Counted from the stretch's first letter, positions 33,403-42,336 are shown. The stretch is DNA of 64,000 bases from Rhodospirillales bacterium (GCA_016185145.1 JACPOB010000099.1:62001-126000); one strand, 5' to 3'. The notes: a model not told the origin generated them from the sequence alone. A program made the numbers and translations.

Positions 33403-34803
33403 ATGAGTACCGCAGCACCGACGAATACAGCCACGAACTCGGCCATCGTGACCGACTACAAGGCCCGCACGCAGGGCTCCGGTGCGCTGTTTGAGCGCGC
33501 CCGCAAGGTGCTGCCGAGCGGCATCACGCACGATGCGCGCTATCTCGACCCTTATTCAATTCATGTCGCCAAGGCCCGGGGCCCGCGCAAGTGGGACGTC
33601 GACGGCAACGAGTACGTCGACTATTTCGGCGGCCACGGCGCCATGCTGCTCGGCCATTCGCACCCCGCCGTCATCGAGGCGGTGAAGCGCCAGATGGAGC
33701 TCGGTACCCACTACGGCTCGAGCCATGAGCTGGAAGTGCGCTGGGCCGAACTGGTGTGCGAGCTGATCCCGTCGGCCGAGAAGGTGCGCTTCACGGCGTC
33801 GGGCACCGAGGCCTCGCACATGGCCATTCGCTTGGCGCGCGCCTACACCGGCAAGGACAAGATCGTGCGCTTCATCGGCCACTTCCATGGCTGGCACGAC
33901 AACGTCGCCGCCGGTGCGACTTCCAACTACGACGGCTCGTCGGTGCCGGGTGTCGTGCAGAGCGTCACCGATCTCTCGATCCTGATGCCGACCGACGATG
34001 TCGGCCCGACAGTCAAGCTGCTCGAAAGCCGCGACGACATTGCCGCCGTGATGTTCGAGCCGTCGGGCGCCTCGTGGGGCCAGGTGCCGCTGCCGCCGGG
34101 CTTCGTGCAGGCGATCCGCGACGTCACCGCCAGGCGTGGCGTGGTCATGCTGATGGACGAGGTCATCACCGGCTTCCGCTGGTCGTCGGGCGGCGCGCAG
34201 AAGGCGCTGGGCATCACGCCCGACCGCTGCATCCTCGCCAAGATCGTGGCCGGCGGCCTGCCGGGCGGCGCCGTGGCCGGCAAGCGCGAGATCCTCGACC
34301 AGATCGATCACGCGGCGTCGGCGGCCAAGAAGCGCGACAAGATCGCCCATCCCGGCACCTACAACGCCAACCCGTTGTCGGCCGCCGCGGCGGTGACGGC
34401 GCTGTCGCTGGTGCGCGACGAGGACCTGGCCGAGAAGGCCAACAGGACCGCGGCCGAGCTGCGCGCCGCGCTGCGCCAGGTGCTGATCGAGGAGAGCGTG
34501 CCGTGGGGCATCTACGGCGATTCCTCGGCCTTCCTGATCTATCCCAATCCGACGGGAGAGGACGTGAACCCCGCGACCTTCGATCCGCTGAAGCTCGGCT
34601 TCGCCAAGCTGAAGGGCGCCAAGTCGGGTGCGCTCACCGGCAAGATCCGCATGGGCCTGATGAGCCACGGCGTCGACATCATGGGCGCGCCCGGCGGTTT
34701 CGTCTCGGCGACGCACGGCGGCGCGGAGATCGAGAAGACCGTGCATGCGCTGCGCCAGACGGTTCGCGCGCTGAAGGCGGAACGCGAGGTCAAGGCCGCC
34801 TGA
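33403..34803 (+). CDS. Class III aminotransferase, glutamate-1-semialdehyde-aminomutase-like
   Basis: The 466-residue class III PLP enzyme carries FTASGTEASHMAIRLARAY, the HFHGWHDN motif, MDEVITGFR and the PLP lysine in LAKIVAGGLPGG near 280. It resembles glutamate-1-semialdehyde aminomutase but has an N-terminal extension and insertions, and it sits beside transport and catabolic genes. It is therefore more likely an amine or omega-amino-acid transaminase than HemL; that is inference. Confidence 0.85.
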   Translation: MSTAAPTNTATNSAIVTDYKARTQGSGALFERARKVLPSGITHDARYLDPYSIHVAKARGPRKWDVDGNEYVDYFGGHGAMLLGHSHPAVIEAVKRQMELGTHYGSSHELEVRWAELVCELIPSAEKVRFTASGTEASHMAIRLARAYTGKDKIVRFIGHFHGWHDNVAAGATSNYDGSSVPGVVQSVTDLSILMPTDDVGPTVKLLESRDDIAAVMFEPSGASWGQVPLPPGFVQAIRDVTARRGVVMLMDEVITGFRWSSGGAQKALGITPDRCILAKIVAGGLPGGAVAGKREILDQIDHAASAAKKRDKIAHPGTYNANPLSAAAAVTALSLVRDEDLAEKANRTAAELRAALRQVLIEESVPWGIYGDSSAFLIYPNPTGEDVNPATFDPLKLGFAKLKGAKSGALTGKIRMGLMSHGVDIMGAPGGFVSATHGGAEIEKTVHALRQTVRALKAEREVKAA

Positions 34804-34889
34804 CCAACCGGTAGGCGGAAGGCCCGTATATTCGGGCTCATGACGGAAGTCTAAGCTTCCCCCAAGCAACAGCCTTGGGGGAAGAACCG

Positions 34890-35879
34890 ATGATCACGCG
34901 CCGTCACACGCTTGCCGCTCTTGCCGCCGGCTCCGTTGCAGCACCGGCGGTGTTGCGCGCACAGACGACGACCTGGATCGTCTACACCTATGTGCCGGCG
35001 GCGACACTGGCGCCGGCGAAAGTGTTCCAGGAGATTGTCGAGCGCGTCGCCAAGGAGACCAATGGCGGCCTGCAGCTGAAGTATCACCTCGGCGGCTCGC
35101 TCACCATCAAGGGCACCGACATCACCACCGCAGTCGGCGACAACGTCATCCAGATCGGCGACGACGGGATGCAGCAGGGCAACGTGCCGATCACCGGCAT
35201 CCTGCGCCTGCCGATGCTGATCACCAACCGCCAGGAGTTCGACAAGGCGCTGGCTGTGATGAAGCCCTATGTCGACAAGGCGTACGACAAGCGCGGCTCG
35301 ACGGTTCTGTCGACCTACTATTTTCCGCTGCAGATCGCCTGGTCGAGCAAGAAGCTCACCTCGCTCGACGACTTCAAGGGCCAGAAGATCCGAGCCACGT
35401 CGCCCGAGCAGATCGAGTTCCTGAAGCGCTTCGGCGCCAACGGGCTGACGGTGAGCGGTGCGGAGGTGCCCTCGGCGCTGGAGCGGGGCGTGGTCGACGG
35501 CGTGCTGACGGCCAATGCCGGCGGCGGCAAGGTTTGGAAGGACCTCTTGAAGTACTGCTACGAGATCGGCCTCAACTATTTCGAAGCCAACATCGCGGTG
35601 AACAAGGAAGCTTTCGCCAAGCTTCCGGCCAACCAGCGCGAGATCCTGACCAAGGCGATCGTCGAGCTGTCGCCCAAGATGACCGAGATGCTGTTCGCCG
35701 AGGAGGGCGAGGAGAAGGCCAAGCGCAAGGCCGAAGGCATGGTCCAGACCGACGCCACGCCCGCCGACTACAAGCGCGGCGCCGAGCGCATGGCGAGCTA
35801 CTGGGACGAGTGGGCCAGGCCCAAGGGCGCGGAGACGCAGGAAGCCCTGAAGAAGGTGCGCGAGGCGCTGGGCCGCTGA
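34890..35879 (+). CDS. dctP: TRAP transporter substrate-binding protein DctP
   Basis: The 329-residue periplasmic protein has a twin-arginine-like signal (TRRHTLAALAAGSVAAPAVL) and the DctP hallmark region DFKGQKIRATSPEQIEFLKR near 168-187. GGGGAAG precedes ATG 34890. It delivers a carboxylate-type ligand to DctQM, encoded directly downstream. Its stop overlaps the dctQ start. Confidence 0.9.
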   Translation: MITRRHTLAALAAGSVAAPAVLRAQTTTWIVYTYVPAATLAPAKVFQEIVERVAKETNGGLQLKYHLGGSLTIKGTDITTAVGDNVIQIGDDGMQQGNVPITGILRLPMLITNRQEFDKALAVMKPYVDKAYDKRGSTVLSTYYFPLQIAWSSKKLTSLDDFKGQKIRATSPEQIEFLKRFGANGLTVSGAEVPSALERGVVDGVLTANAGGGKVWKDLLKYCYEIGLNYFEANIAVNKEAFAKLPANQREILTKAIVELSPKMTEMLFAEEGEEKAKRKAEGMVQTDATPADYKRGAERMASYWDEWARPKGAETQEALKKVREALGR

Positions 35880-36373
35880 TGGCCCAGCCCGCCGAACATC
35901 GCCCGCTCAACCTGCTCGAGCGGGCGAGCCTCTGGACGTCGGCCTTCTGCATGGCCGGCATGGCGATCCTGATGCTGGCCGAGATCCTGCTGCGCAGCGG
36001 TTTCAACAGCACAACCGAGCATTCCGACGAGCTGGTGGGTTACCTGCTGGTCGGCGTCTCGTTCCTGAGCCTGGCCCTGTGCCAGAGCCGCGGCGCCTTC
36101 CACCGCGTCGAGATGGTGCAGATGCGCCTCGGGCCGCGCGGCCAGGCGCTCTCGGCGCTGGTCTTCGACGTCCTGTCGTTCGTCTATATCGCGATCACCA
36201 ACTGGTACTTCCTGCAGTTCGTCATGAGCTCCTATCGCCGCGAGGCGATGGCGAGCACGGTGCTGGCGACGCCGCTCTGGATTCCCGAGACGGTGATGGT
36301 CGTGGGCGCCACCATGCTCCTACTGGCGCTCGCCCAGTCGATCGTGAACGACGTGCGGAAGCTCGTGGCATGA
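35879..36373 (+). CDS. dctQ: TRAP transporter small permease DctQ
   Basis: The 164-residue protein has four membrane segments and a conserved-type first loop with LAEILLRSGFN and the acidic EHSDELVGY. It is the small membrane subunit of the TRAP importer. TGATG overlaps at the start and ATGA at the end tie it to dctP and dctM. Confidence 0.9.
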   Translation: MAQPAEHRPLNLLERASLWTSAFCMAGMAILMLAEILLRSGFNSTTEHSDELVGYLLVGVSFLSLALCQSRGAFHRVEMVQMRLGPRGQALSALVFDVLSFVYIAITNWYFLQFVMSSYRREAMASTVLATPLWIPETVMVVGATMLLLALAQSIVNDVRKLVA

Positions 36374-37677
36374 GCGCCGGGCTGGAAGTCTTCATCGTCC
36401 TGGTGATCTTCCTCGGCCTGCTGGCCGCGGGAATGACCATCCCCTTCGCAATCGGCGTGCCGGCGATCGTCTATCTGGTGCTGCACGGCGGCGTGCCGGC
36501 GCTGAAGGGCATCGGCCTGATGAGCTGGGGCTCGATGAACAGCTTCGCGCTCACTGCGATCCCGCTGTTCATCCTGATGGCCGAGATCATGCAGCACTCG
36601 GGCTTGAGCTTCCGCATCTATCGCGGGCTTTCCAAGCTCGTCTGCGTCATTCCTGGCGGGCTACTGCAGACCAACATCGCGGGCTGCGCCCTGTTCGCGG
36701 CGATCTCGGGTTCCTCGGTGGCGACTGCGGCCGCCATCGGCACCGTGGCCCTGCCGCAGCTCATCCAACGCGGCTATCACCGTCCGCTGGCGGCGGGCTC
36801 GCTGGCGGCCGGCGGCACGCTTGGCATCCTGATCCCGCCATCGATCGCCATGATCGTCTACGGCACCTTCACCGAGACGTCGGTGTCCAAGCTCTTCATG
36901 GCGGGCGTCGTGCCTGGTCTGCTGCTGACCGGGCTCTTCATGCTGTACGTCTTCGTGCACGCGCTGCTGCGGCCCGAGATCGCACCGCGCGAGAAGGGGC
37001 CGCAGAACCTCGCCGAGTTCGGCCAGGCGGTGGCCGACCTGGTGCCGTTCGCCGTCGTCATCGGCGGCACCATGGGCAGCCTCTATTTCGGCTGGGTGAC
37101 GCCGACCGAGGCGGCTGCCGTCGGCTGCTTCGCAGCCGTCGTCGTCTCTTCGATCTGGGGGCGGCTCGGCTGGAAGGAGCTGCGCGCCGCCATGGTCTCG
37201 TCGGTGATGATCAGCGGCAACATCCTGCTGATCGTCTACACCGCGTTCGTCTTCTCCTATGCCATCAGCGTGGCCGGCGTCGGTGAGCAGCTCACCTCGT
37301 GGATGGTGGCGCTGAACCTGTCGCGGCTGGAGTTCTTCTTCGCGCTGTTCATCCTCTACACGATCCTCGGCTGTCTGGTCGAAAGCCTGGGCATGATCGT
37401 GATCACCGTGCCGCTGCTCTACCCGGTGCTGCTGAAGTACCACATCGACCCGGTGTGGTTCGGCATCATCCTGGTGCTGTTCATCGAGCTCGGCCAGATC
37501 TCGCCGCCCATCGGCATCAACCTCTTCGTCATCCAGAGCATCTGGGACGGCAAGCTTTCGGACATCGTCTGGGGCACCATCCCATTCCATCTGCTGATGT
37601 TCGTCCTGCTGGTGATGCTGGTATTCTGGCCCGACATCGCGCTCTGGCTGCCCAACCACATGTTTGCCCCACCATGA
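36370..37677 (+). CDS. dctM: TRAP transporter large permease DctM
   Basis: The 435-residue protein has about twelve membrane segments and DctM signatures GSSVATAAAIGTVALPQ near 115 and GGTLGILIPPSIAMIVYG near 148. It forms the sodium-coupled transport pore with DctQ. The stop overlaps the start of the lyase-superfamily gene (ATGA), which links transport to that enzyme. Confidence 0.93.
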   Translation: MSAGLEVFIVLVIFLGLLAAGMTIPFAIGVPAIVYLVLHGGVPALKGIGLMSWGSMNSFALTAIPLFILMAEIMQHSGLSFRIYRGLSKLVCVIPGGLLQTNIAGCALFAAISGSSVATAAAIGTVALPQLIQRGYHRPLAAGSLAAGGTLGILIPPSIAMIVYGTFTETSVSKLFMAGVVPGLLLTGLFMLYVFVHALLRPEIAPREKGPQNLAEFGQAVADLVPFAVVIGGTMGSLYFGWVTPTEAAAVGCFAAVVVSSIWGRLGWKELRAAMVSSVMISGNILLIVYTAFVFSYAISVAGVGEQLTSWMVALNLSRLEFFFALFILYTILGCLVESLGMIVITVPLLYPVLLKYHIDPVWFGIILVLFIELGQISPPIGINLFVIQSIWDGKLSDIVWGTIPFHLLMFVLLVMLVFWPDIALWLPNHMFAPP

Positions 37678-38582
37678 CAGACCGTCACGCTGCCTATCCG
37701 ACCGGCCTGAAGGACACGCCGACACGCCATCGCGCCCTGCGCCGGCGCATGGAGGCGCCGGGCATCGTCGTGGCGCCCGGCTGCTACGACTGCATCACGG
37801 CTCGGCTGGTCGAGGTCTCGGGCTTCGACGCGGCCTACGTCACGGGTTCGGGCGTGTCGATGAGTGCGCTGGGCGCGCCCGACATGGGGGCGCTGAGCTT
37901 CGGCGAGATCCTCGATCGCGTCTGGCGCATCTGCGATTCGGTCTCGATCCCGGTGATCGCCGACGCCGACACGGGCTACGGCGGCCCGCTCAACGTCATC
38001 CGCACCATGCGCGAGTTCGAGTGCGCCGGCGTCAGCGCCGTGCAGCTCGAGGACCAGGAATGGCCCAAGAAATGCGGCCACGAACCCGGCCGCAAGGTCG
38101 CCTCGTCACGGGAGATGGAGCAGCGCATCAAGGCCGCCGCCGATGCCCGTGTCGATGCCGACGTCATGATCGTGGCCCGCACCGACGCCATCGCCTCGGA
38201 GGGCTTCGAGGCGGCTCTCGAGCGTGCCGCGCGCTATCGCGAGGCCGGCGCCGACATCTTGTTCGTCGAGGCGCCGCCCAGCGAGGCCAATCTGGCCGAG
38301 GTGCCGAAGCGTCTCGGCGCGCCCTGCCTTGCCAACATGGTCGAAGGCGGCCGCACGCCGATCCTGCCGTTCCCGAAGCTGGAGCAGCTCGGCTTCAAGG
38401 TCGCGATCTATCCCAATTCGCTGACGCGCCTGTTCGCGCGTGTCGGCCAGGACCTGCTGGGCTCGCTCAGGAGCACGGGCAACACGGCGGCGATGGCCAA
38501 CCAGATGCTGGACCATGGCCAGCTCTGGTCGCTGTTCGAGAACGAGCGCTGGCAGGCGCTGGAGAAGAAGTTCCAGGGATAG
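37674..38582 (+). CDS. Isocitrate lyase/PEP mutase superfamily enzyme
   Basis: The 302-residue TIM-barrel enzyme shows the magnesium-site motif DADTGYGG near 98-105, EDQ near 123 and the active-site loop KKCGH near 132-136. The catalytic cysteine in that loop is characteristic of C-C lyases such as 2-methylisocitrate or dimethylmalate lyase and argues against phosphonate mutase activity. It is translationally coupled to the TRAP genes, so it probably cleaves the imported substituted dicarboxylate or a derivative. Confidence 0.88.
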   Translation: MTDRHAAYPTGLKDTPTRHRALRRRMEAPGIVVAPGCYDCITARLVEVSGFDAAYVTGSGVSMSALGAPDMGALSFGEILDRVWRICDSVSIPVIADADTGYGGPLNVIRTMREFECAGVSAVQLEDQEWPKKCGHEPGRKVASSREMEQRIKAAADARVDADVMIVARTDAIASEGFEAALERAARYREAGADILFVEAPPSEANLAEVPKRLGAPCLANMVEGGRTPILPFPKLEQLGFKVAIYPNSLTRLFARVGQDLLGSLRSTGNTAAMANQMLDHGQLWSLFENERWQALEKKFQG

Positions 38583-38601
38583 GCGGAGCGCGCCTCATTG
38601 T

Positions 38602-38668
38602 CTTCCGGACCGCGAGCTTCCAGCTCGCTCATGAGTCATGAGCGCGCAGGATGCGCGCGGTCCAGAAG
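38602..38668. repeat. Nested palindrome family B, copy 4
   Basis: The element reads CTTCCGGACC, arm GCGAGCTTCCAGCTCGC, centre TCATGAGTCATGA, arm GCGCGCAGGATGCGCGC, then GGTCCAGAAG (one mismatch in the outer stem). It lies in the convergent gap between the lyase and RidA-like genes. Confidence 0.9.
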
Positions 38669-38688
38669 AGGCCGGCGCCCCGGCAAGA

Positions 38689-39087
38689 CTATCGCTTGCC
38701 CTTGCCGATGTGGGCGATGGCTTCGATCTCGACCAGGATCTCGGGCGCCGCGAGTGCGCTCACCTCGACCAGGGTCGAGGCCGGGAAGTCGCCCTTGAAG
38801 AACTCGGCTCGTGCTTTCCACACCTTGGTGTTGTTCTTGATGTTGGTGACGTAGATCGTGACCTTGACCACGTCGGCCATGGCGCCGCCGGCTGCTTCGA
38901 CCATGCCCTTGATCTTGTTGAAGATGAGCTTGGCCTGCTCGTACTCGTCCATCTGGGCGAGCTCGGCCGGATCGGTGCCGCGCGCGGTCATGCCGGAGAC
39001 GTAGGCGATGCCGTCCGACACCAGGCAGTTCGACCAGCGCTCGGGCGGCGGCTCGGGCACGTGGGGCGATGTCACGCGGCGGATCAT
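38689..39087 (-). CDS. RidA/YjgF-family protein lacking the key arginine
   Basis: The 132-residue protein has the chorismate-mutase-like Rid fold (VSGMTARGTDPAE, DVVKVTIYVTNI, PASTLVEVSALAAPEILVEIEAIA). In imine-hydrolysing RidA the segment reads P-A-R; here it is P-A-S (S104), so classical enamine/imine deaminase activity may be absent. It follows the Bug-type gene by 18 bases in the same orientation. Confidence 0.88.
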   Translation of the reverse strand: MIRRVTSPHVPEPPPERWSNCLVSDGIAYVSGMTARGTDPAELAQMDEYEQAKLIFNKIKGMVEAAGGAMADVVKVTIYVTNIKNNTKVWKARAEFFKGDFPASTLVEVSALAAPEILVEIEAIAHIGKGKR

Positions 39088-39105
39088 GGGCGTCTCCTCG
39101 CTTGG

Positions 39106-40071
39106 TTATTCCGGCTTGGCGCCCGTAGACTTCACCACTGGCGTCCACTTGTCGATCTCGGCCTGGATGAAGCGCGTCACCTCGGCCGGCGTCGCCGTGC
39201 TCGCTTCGGCGCCGATCTCCTCCCAGCGCTTGACCACGGCCGGCTCCTTCAGCACGGCCTGCATCTCCGTCGCCAGGCGATCGACGATCGGCTGCGGCGT
39301 CTTGGCCGGCACCGAGATGCCGAACCAGGAATAGGAGATCAGGTCGGGATAGCCGAGTTCCTTCATGGTCGGCACGTCGGGGAAGGCGGGGCTGCGCTCC
39401 TCGCTGCTGACGGCGAGCGCGCGGACCTTGCCGGCCTTGATGTGCGGCGCGGCCGACGGCAGGGAATCGAACATCGAGGGCACGTTGCCGTTGATCGTGT
39501 CGACCATGGCGGGCCCGGCGCCGCGATAGGGCACATGGACCAAGGCCGCGCCGATGACCCGCTCGAGCTGTGCGCCCAGCAGATGATTGCTCGAGCCCGC
39601 GCCCGACGTGGCATAGGCGAGCTTGCCGGACTCGGCCTTGGCGATCTCGATGTACTCCTTGAAGGTCTTTGCCTTGAAACCGGGGTTGACCACCAGGACG
39701 CTGGGATTGCGCGAGGCGATCGAGATATGGATGAAGTCGGCCATCGGGTCGAAGTCGGCGCCGCCATAGAGCGTCGGCGAGATCGACAGGCCCGAGATCA
39801 CCGACATCAGCAGCGTGTAGCCATCGGGCGGCGCCTTGGCGACCAGAGCGGTGCCGACCATGGCGCCCTTGCCGGGCTTGTTGTCGACGATGATGTTCTG
39901 GCCGAGCCGCTGCCCGAGATATTCGGCCACCATGCGGGCGATGACGTCGGTGGTGCCGCCGGGCGCGTAGGGCACGACGAGCTTGATGGGCTTGCTCGGC
40001 CAGGCTTGGGCCTGGGCAGGCAAGGACACGGCCGCCACTGAGGCGGCGATGAATGTGCGGCGAGGGATCAT
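39106..40071 (-). CDS. Bug-type (tripartite tricarboxylate) periplasmic binding protein
   Basis: The 321-residue exported protein begins IPRRTFIAASVAAVSLPAQAQ and continues with the signature KPIKLVVPYAPGGTTDVIAR; HVPYRGAGPAM occurs near 177. It should bind a small carboxylate. It is transcribed with the RidA-like gene and diverges from the acyl-CoA synthetase gene across a 20-bp symmetric gap, and it has no visible Shine-Dalgarno. Confidence 0.88.
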   Translation of the reverse strand: MIPRRTFIAASVAAVSLPAQAQAWPSKPIKLVVPYAPGGTTDVIARMVAEYLGQRLGQNIIVDNKPGKGAMVGTALVAKAPPDGYTLLMSVISGLSISPTLYGGADFDPMADFIHISIASRNPSVLVVNPGFKAKTFKEYIEIAKAESGKLAYATSGAGSSNHLLGAQLERVIGAALVHVPYRGAGPAMVDTINGNVPSMFDSLPSAAPHIKAGKVRALAVSSEERSPAFPDVPTMKELGYPDLISYSWFGISVPAKTPQPIVDRLATEMQAVLKEPAVVKRWEEIGAEASTATPAEVTRFIQAEIDKWTPVVKSTGAKPE

Positions 40072-40091
40072 GGCGTGAGTATACTCGGGCC
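40072..40091. promoter_or_regulatory. Symmetric divergent gap with shared -10-like palindrome
   Basis: The gap holds the perfect palindrome GAGTATACTC at 40077-40086 with exactly five bases on each side. TATACT on either strand matches the -10 consensus at five of six positions. Standard spacing puts transcription start on the A of each start codon (40092 on plus, 40071 on minus). No -35 match or Shine-Dalgarno was seen in either direction. Confidence 0.45.
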
Positions 40092-42200
40092 ATGAGCCAC
40101 TCCGACAAGCTGTTCACTTCGCTGTTCGAACCGCGCCGCATCGCGCTGATCGGCGCCTCCGCCGATGTCACCAAGACGACGTCGCGGCCGCAGCGCTTCC
40201 TGCGCAAGCACGGCTTCGCCGGCGAGATCCTGCCGATAAATCCCTCGCGGACCGAAATCCTGGGCGAGAGGGCCTACAAGGACCTCGACGCTGTCGGCGG
40301 CGACATCGATCACGCCTACATCCTGTTGAACGGCAAGGCTGCGGTCGATGCGCTGGCGGCGTGCGGCCGGCGCGGCGTGAAGGTGGCCTCGATCCTGGCC
40401 GGCGGCTTCGCCGATGCCGGCGCGGCGGGCGCCTCGATGCAGGATGATCTCGCGCGCATCGTGCGCGAGACCGGCGTCCGGCTGGTCGGGCCCAACAGCA
40501 TCGGCACGGTCAGCACCGATCCGGCGATGGCGCTGACCGCGAACGCGGCCTTCGCGGCCGACAAGCTGCGCGCGGGCACGTGGGGCCTGGTCAGCCAGAG
40601 CGGCAGCCTGATCGGTGCGCTGCTGTCGCGCGCCGACGCCCGCGGCATCGGCTTTTCGCGCCTGATCTCGGTCGGCAACGAGGTCGACCTCGCCGTCGGC
40701 GAGATCGCCGACATGATGGTCGACGATGCGAAGACCAACGCCATCCTGCTGTTCATGGAGACGCTGCGCGACGGCGAGCGGCTGGCGCGCGCGGCGCGGC
40801 GTGCGCATGCCGCCGGCAAGCCCGTGATCGCCTACAAGCTCGGCCGCTCCGACATCGGCCAGGAGCTCGCCAAGTCGCATACCGGCGCCATCGCCGGCTC
40901 CGACGCCACCTTCGACGCCTTCTGCCGACGTCATGGCATCGTGCGCGTGTCGATGTTCGAATCGCTGGTCGATGTGCCGGCGCTGCTGGTCGATCGCCCG
41001 CCGGCGCGCGGCAAGCGCGTGGCTGTTGCCACGACGACCGGTGGCGGCGCGGCCATGGTGGTCGACAACATGGCGATGGCCGGCCTCGACATCGCCGATC
41101 CGCCGCAGGCGCTGGTCGACTGGCTGAAGCCGCTCGGCATCGCGGCGGGCGAGGGCAAGCTGGTCGATCTCACCCTGGCCGGCGCCAAGCCCGAGATCGT
41201 CTCCGGCACGATCGAACGCCTGCTGGCCGACGACGCCAACGACGCGGCGATCTTCGTCGTCGGCTCCTCGGCGCAGTTCAATCCCGAGCTCGCCGTCGAG
41301 CCGCTGCTGAAGTTCGCCAGGTCGTCGAAACCCTTCGCGGTGGCGCTGACGCCGTCGGCCGAGAAGTCGCTGGCCCTGCTGACCGCGGCCGGCGTGCCGG
41401 CGTTCCGTCATCCCGAGTCCTGTGCCGAGGCCATGGCGGCCTGCCTGCTGCGGCCCGTGCCGCAGCCAGTCCCTGCGCTCGCCGAGCCGACGCGCCAGGC
41501 GCTCGACGCGCTCGAAGCCGGCCGCGTCAACGGCTTCGACGAGCGGCGCGCCGCCGACTTCTTCGGCGCGCTCGGCGTGCCGCTCGCCAAGGCCCTCGCC
41601 ATCCCGGACGCCAAGCGCGTCGTCGCCGCCGCGGCGGAGATCGGCACGCCGGTGGTGCTGAAAATCCTGTCGCCCGATATCGCCCACAAGACCGAGGCCG
41701 GTGGCGTGGCGCTCGGCCTGCCCGACGGCCAGACGGCGGCTCTCGCCGCGCGCGAGATGGAAAGGCGCGTGAAGGCGCACAGCCCGAACGCCAGGCTGGA
41801 CGGCTTTCTCATCCAGAAGATGGAGCGCGGCCTCGCCGAGGTGATCCTGGGCTTCCGACGCGATCCACTGGTCGGGCCGACAGTCACGGTCGGCCTGGGC
41901 GGCGTGCTGGCGGAGATCTACAAGGACGCCGCGACACGCCTCGCGCCGGTCGACGAGGCCGAGGCGCGGCAGATGATCAACGAGGTAAAAGGGCTCGCCA
42001 CCATCCGCGGCTATCGCAACCTGCCGCGCGGCGATGTTCCAGCGCTGGCAAGGGCGATCGCCGATTTCTCGACCCTGGCGCACAAGGCTTTTGCCGGCGT
42101 GTCGGAGGCGGAGATCAATCCGCTTCTGGTGAAACGTGAAGGCGAAGGTGTCGTTGCAGTCGACGGACTGGTGCTGCTTGAAGCCGACCTGTCATCCTAA
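40092..42200 (+). CDS. ADP-forming acyl-CoA synthetase (fused alpha-beta type)
   Basis: The 702-residue enzyme has a CoA-binding Rossmann domain (FEPRRIALIGAS near 10-21), succinyl-CoA-ligase-like domains with KSHTGAIAGSD near 261-271 and a C-terminal ATP-grasp_5 domain (GTPVVLKILSPDIAHKTEAG near 517-536, then GLAEVILGFRRDP near 580). It makes acyl-CoA with nucleotide diphosphate release, or the reverse. It probably activates the acid imported by the divergent Bug-type system; that is inference from position. Confidence 0.9.
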   Translation: MSHSDKLFTSLFEPRRIALIGASADVTKTTSRPQRFLRKHGFAGEILPINPSRTEILGERAYKDLDAVGGDIDHAYILLNGKAAVDALAACGRRGVKVASILAGGFADAGAAGASMQDDLARIVRETGVRLVGPNSIGTVSTDPAMALTANAAFAADKLRAGTWGLVSQSGSLIGALLSRADARGIGFSRLISVGNEVDLAVGEIADMMVDDAKTNAILLFMETLRDGERLARAARRAHAAGKPVIAYKLGRSDIGQELAKSHTGAIAGSDATFDAFCRRHGIVRVSMFESLVDVPALLVDRPPARGKRVAVATTTGGGAAMVVDNMAMAGLDIADPPQALVDWLKPLGIAAGEGKLVDLTLAGAKPEIVSGTIERLLADDANDAAIFVVGSSAQFNPELAVEPLLKFARSSKPFAVALTPSAEKSLALLTAAGVPAFRHPESCAEAMAACLLRPVPQPVPALAEPTRQALDALEAGRVNGFDERRAADFFGALGVPLAKALAIPDAKRVVAAAAEIGTPVVLKILSPDIAHKTEAGGVALGLPDGQTAALAAREMERRVKAHSPNARLDGFLIQKMERGLAEVILGFRRDPLVGPTVTVGLGGVLAEIYKDAATRLAPVDEAEARQMINEVKGLATIRGYRNLPRGDVPALARAIADFSTLAHKAFAGVSEAEINPLLVKREGEGVVAVDGLVLLEADLSS

Positions 42201-42324
42201 GCGTAGCGAAGGACCTTGTCTTGCCGGACCGCGGATCTCCAGGGCCGCTCATGAATCATGAGCGAGCCGGAGGCTCGCGGTCCAGAAGAGCATGAGCGGG
42301 CCTGGAGGCCCGCGGTCCGGCAAG
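42191..42324. repeat. Nested palindrome family B, copy 5, with family-A half unit
   Basis: A half family-A unit (GTCATCC...GCGTAGCGAAGGACC, 42191-42215; its first part overlaps the end of the synthetase gene) precedes the B element at 42220-42324. B reads CTTGCCGGACC, arm GCGGATCTCCAGGGCCGC, centre TCATGAATCATGA, arm GCGAGCCGGAGGCTCGC, GGTCC, then arm GCGGGCCTGGAGGCCCGC and GGTCCGGCAAG. The outer CTTGCC/GGCAAG pair covaries relative to CTTCC/GGAAG in other copies. It lies in a convergent gap. Confidence 0.88.
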
Positions 42325-42336
42325 CTTGGCCACCGA

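Noticed and set aside
33403..34803. HemL (glutamate-1-semialdehyde aminomutase) for haem synthesis
   Set aside because: Motifs are of the same class, but alphaproteobacteria normally make 5-aminolevulinate with HemA from glycine and succinyl-CoA, and the neighbours are catabolic. A catabolic transaminase is more likely.
37674..38582. Phosphonate pathway (PEP mutase with the nearby aminotransferase)
   Set aside because: The active-site loop reads KKCGH with the lyase-type cysteine and not the asparagine-containing loop of PEP mutase. No phn gene is present.
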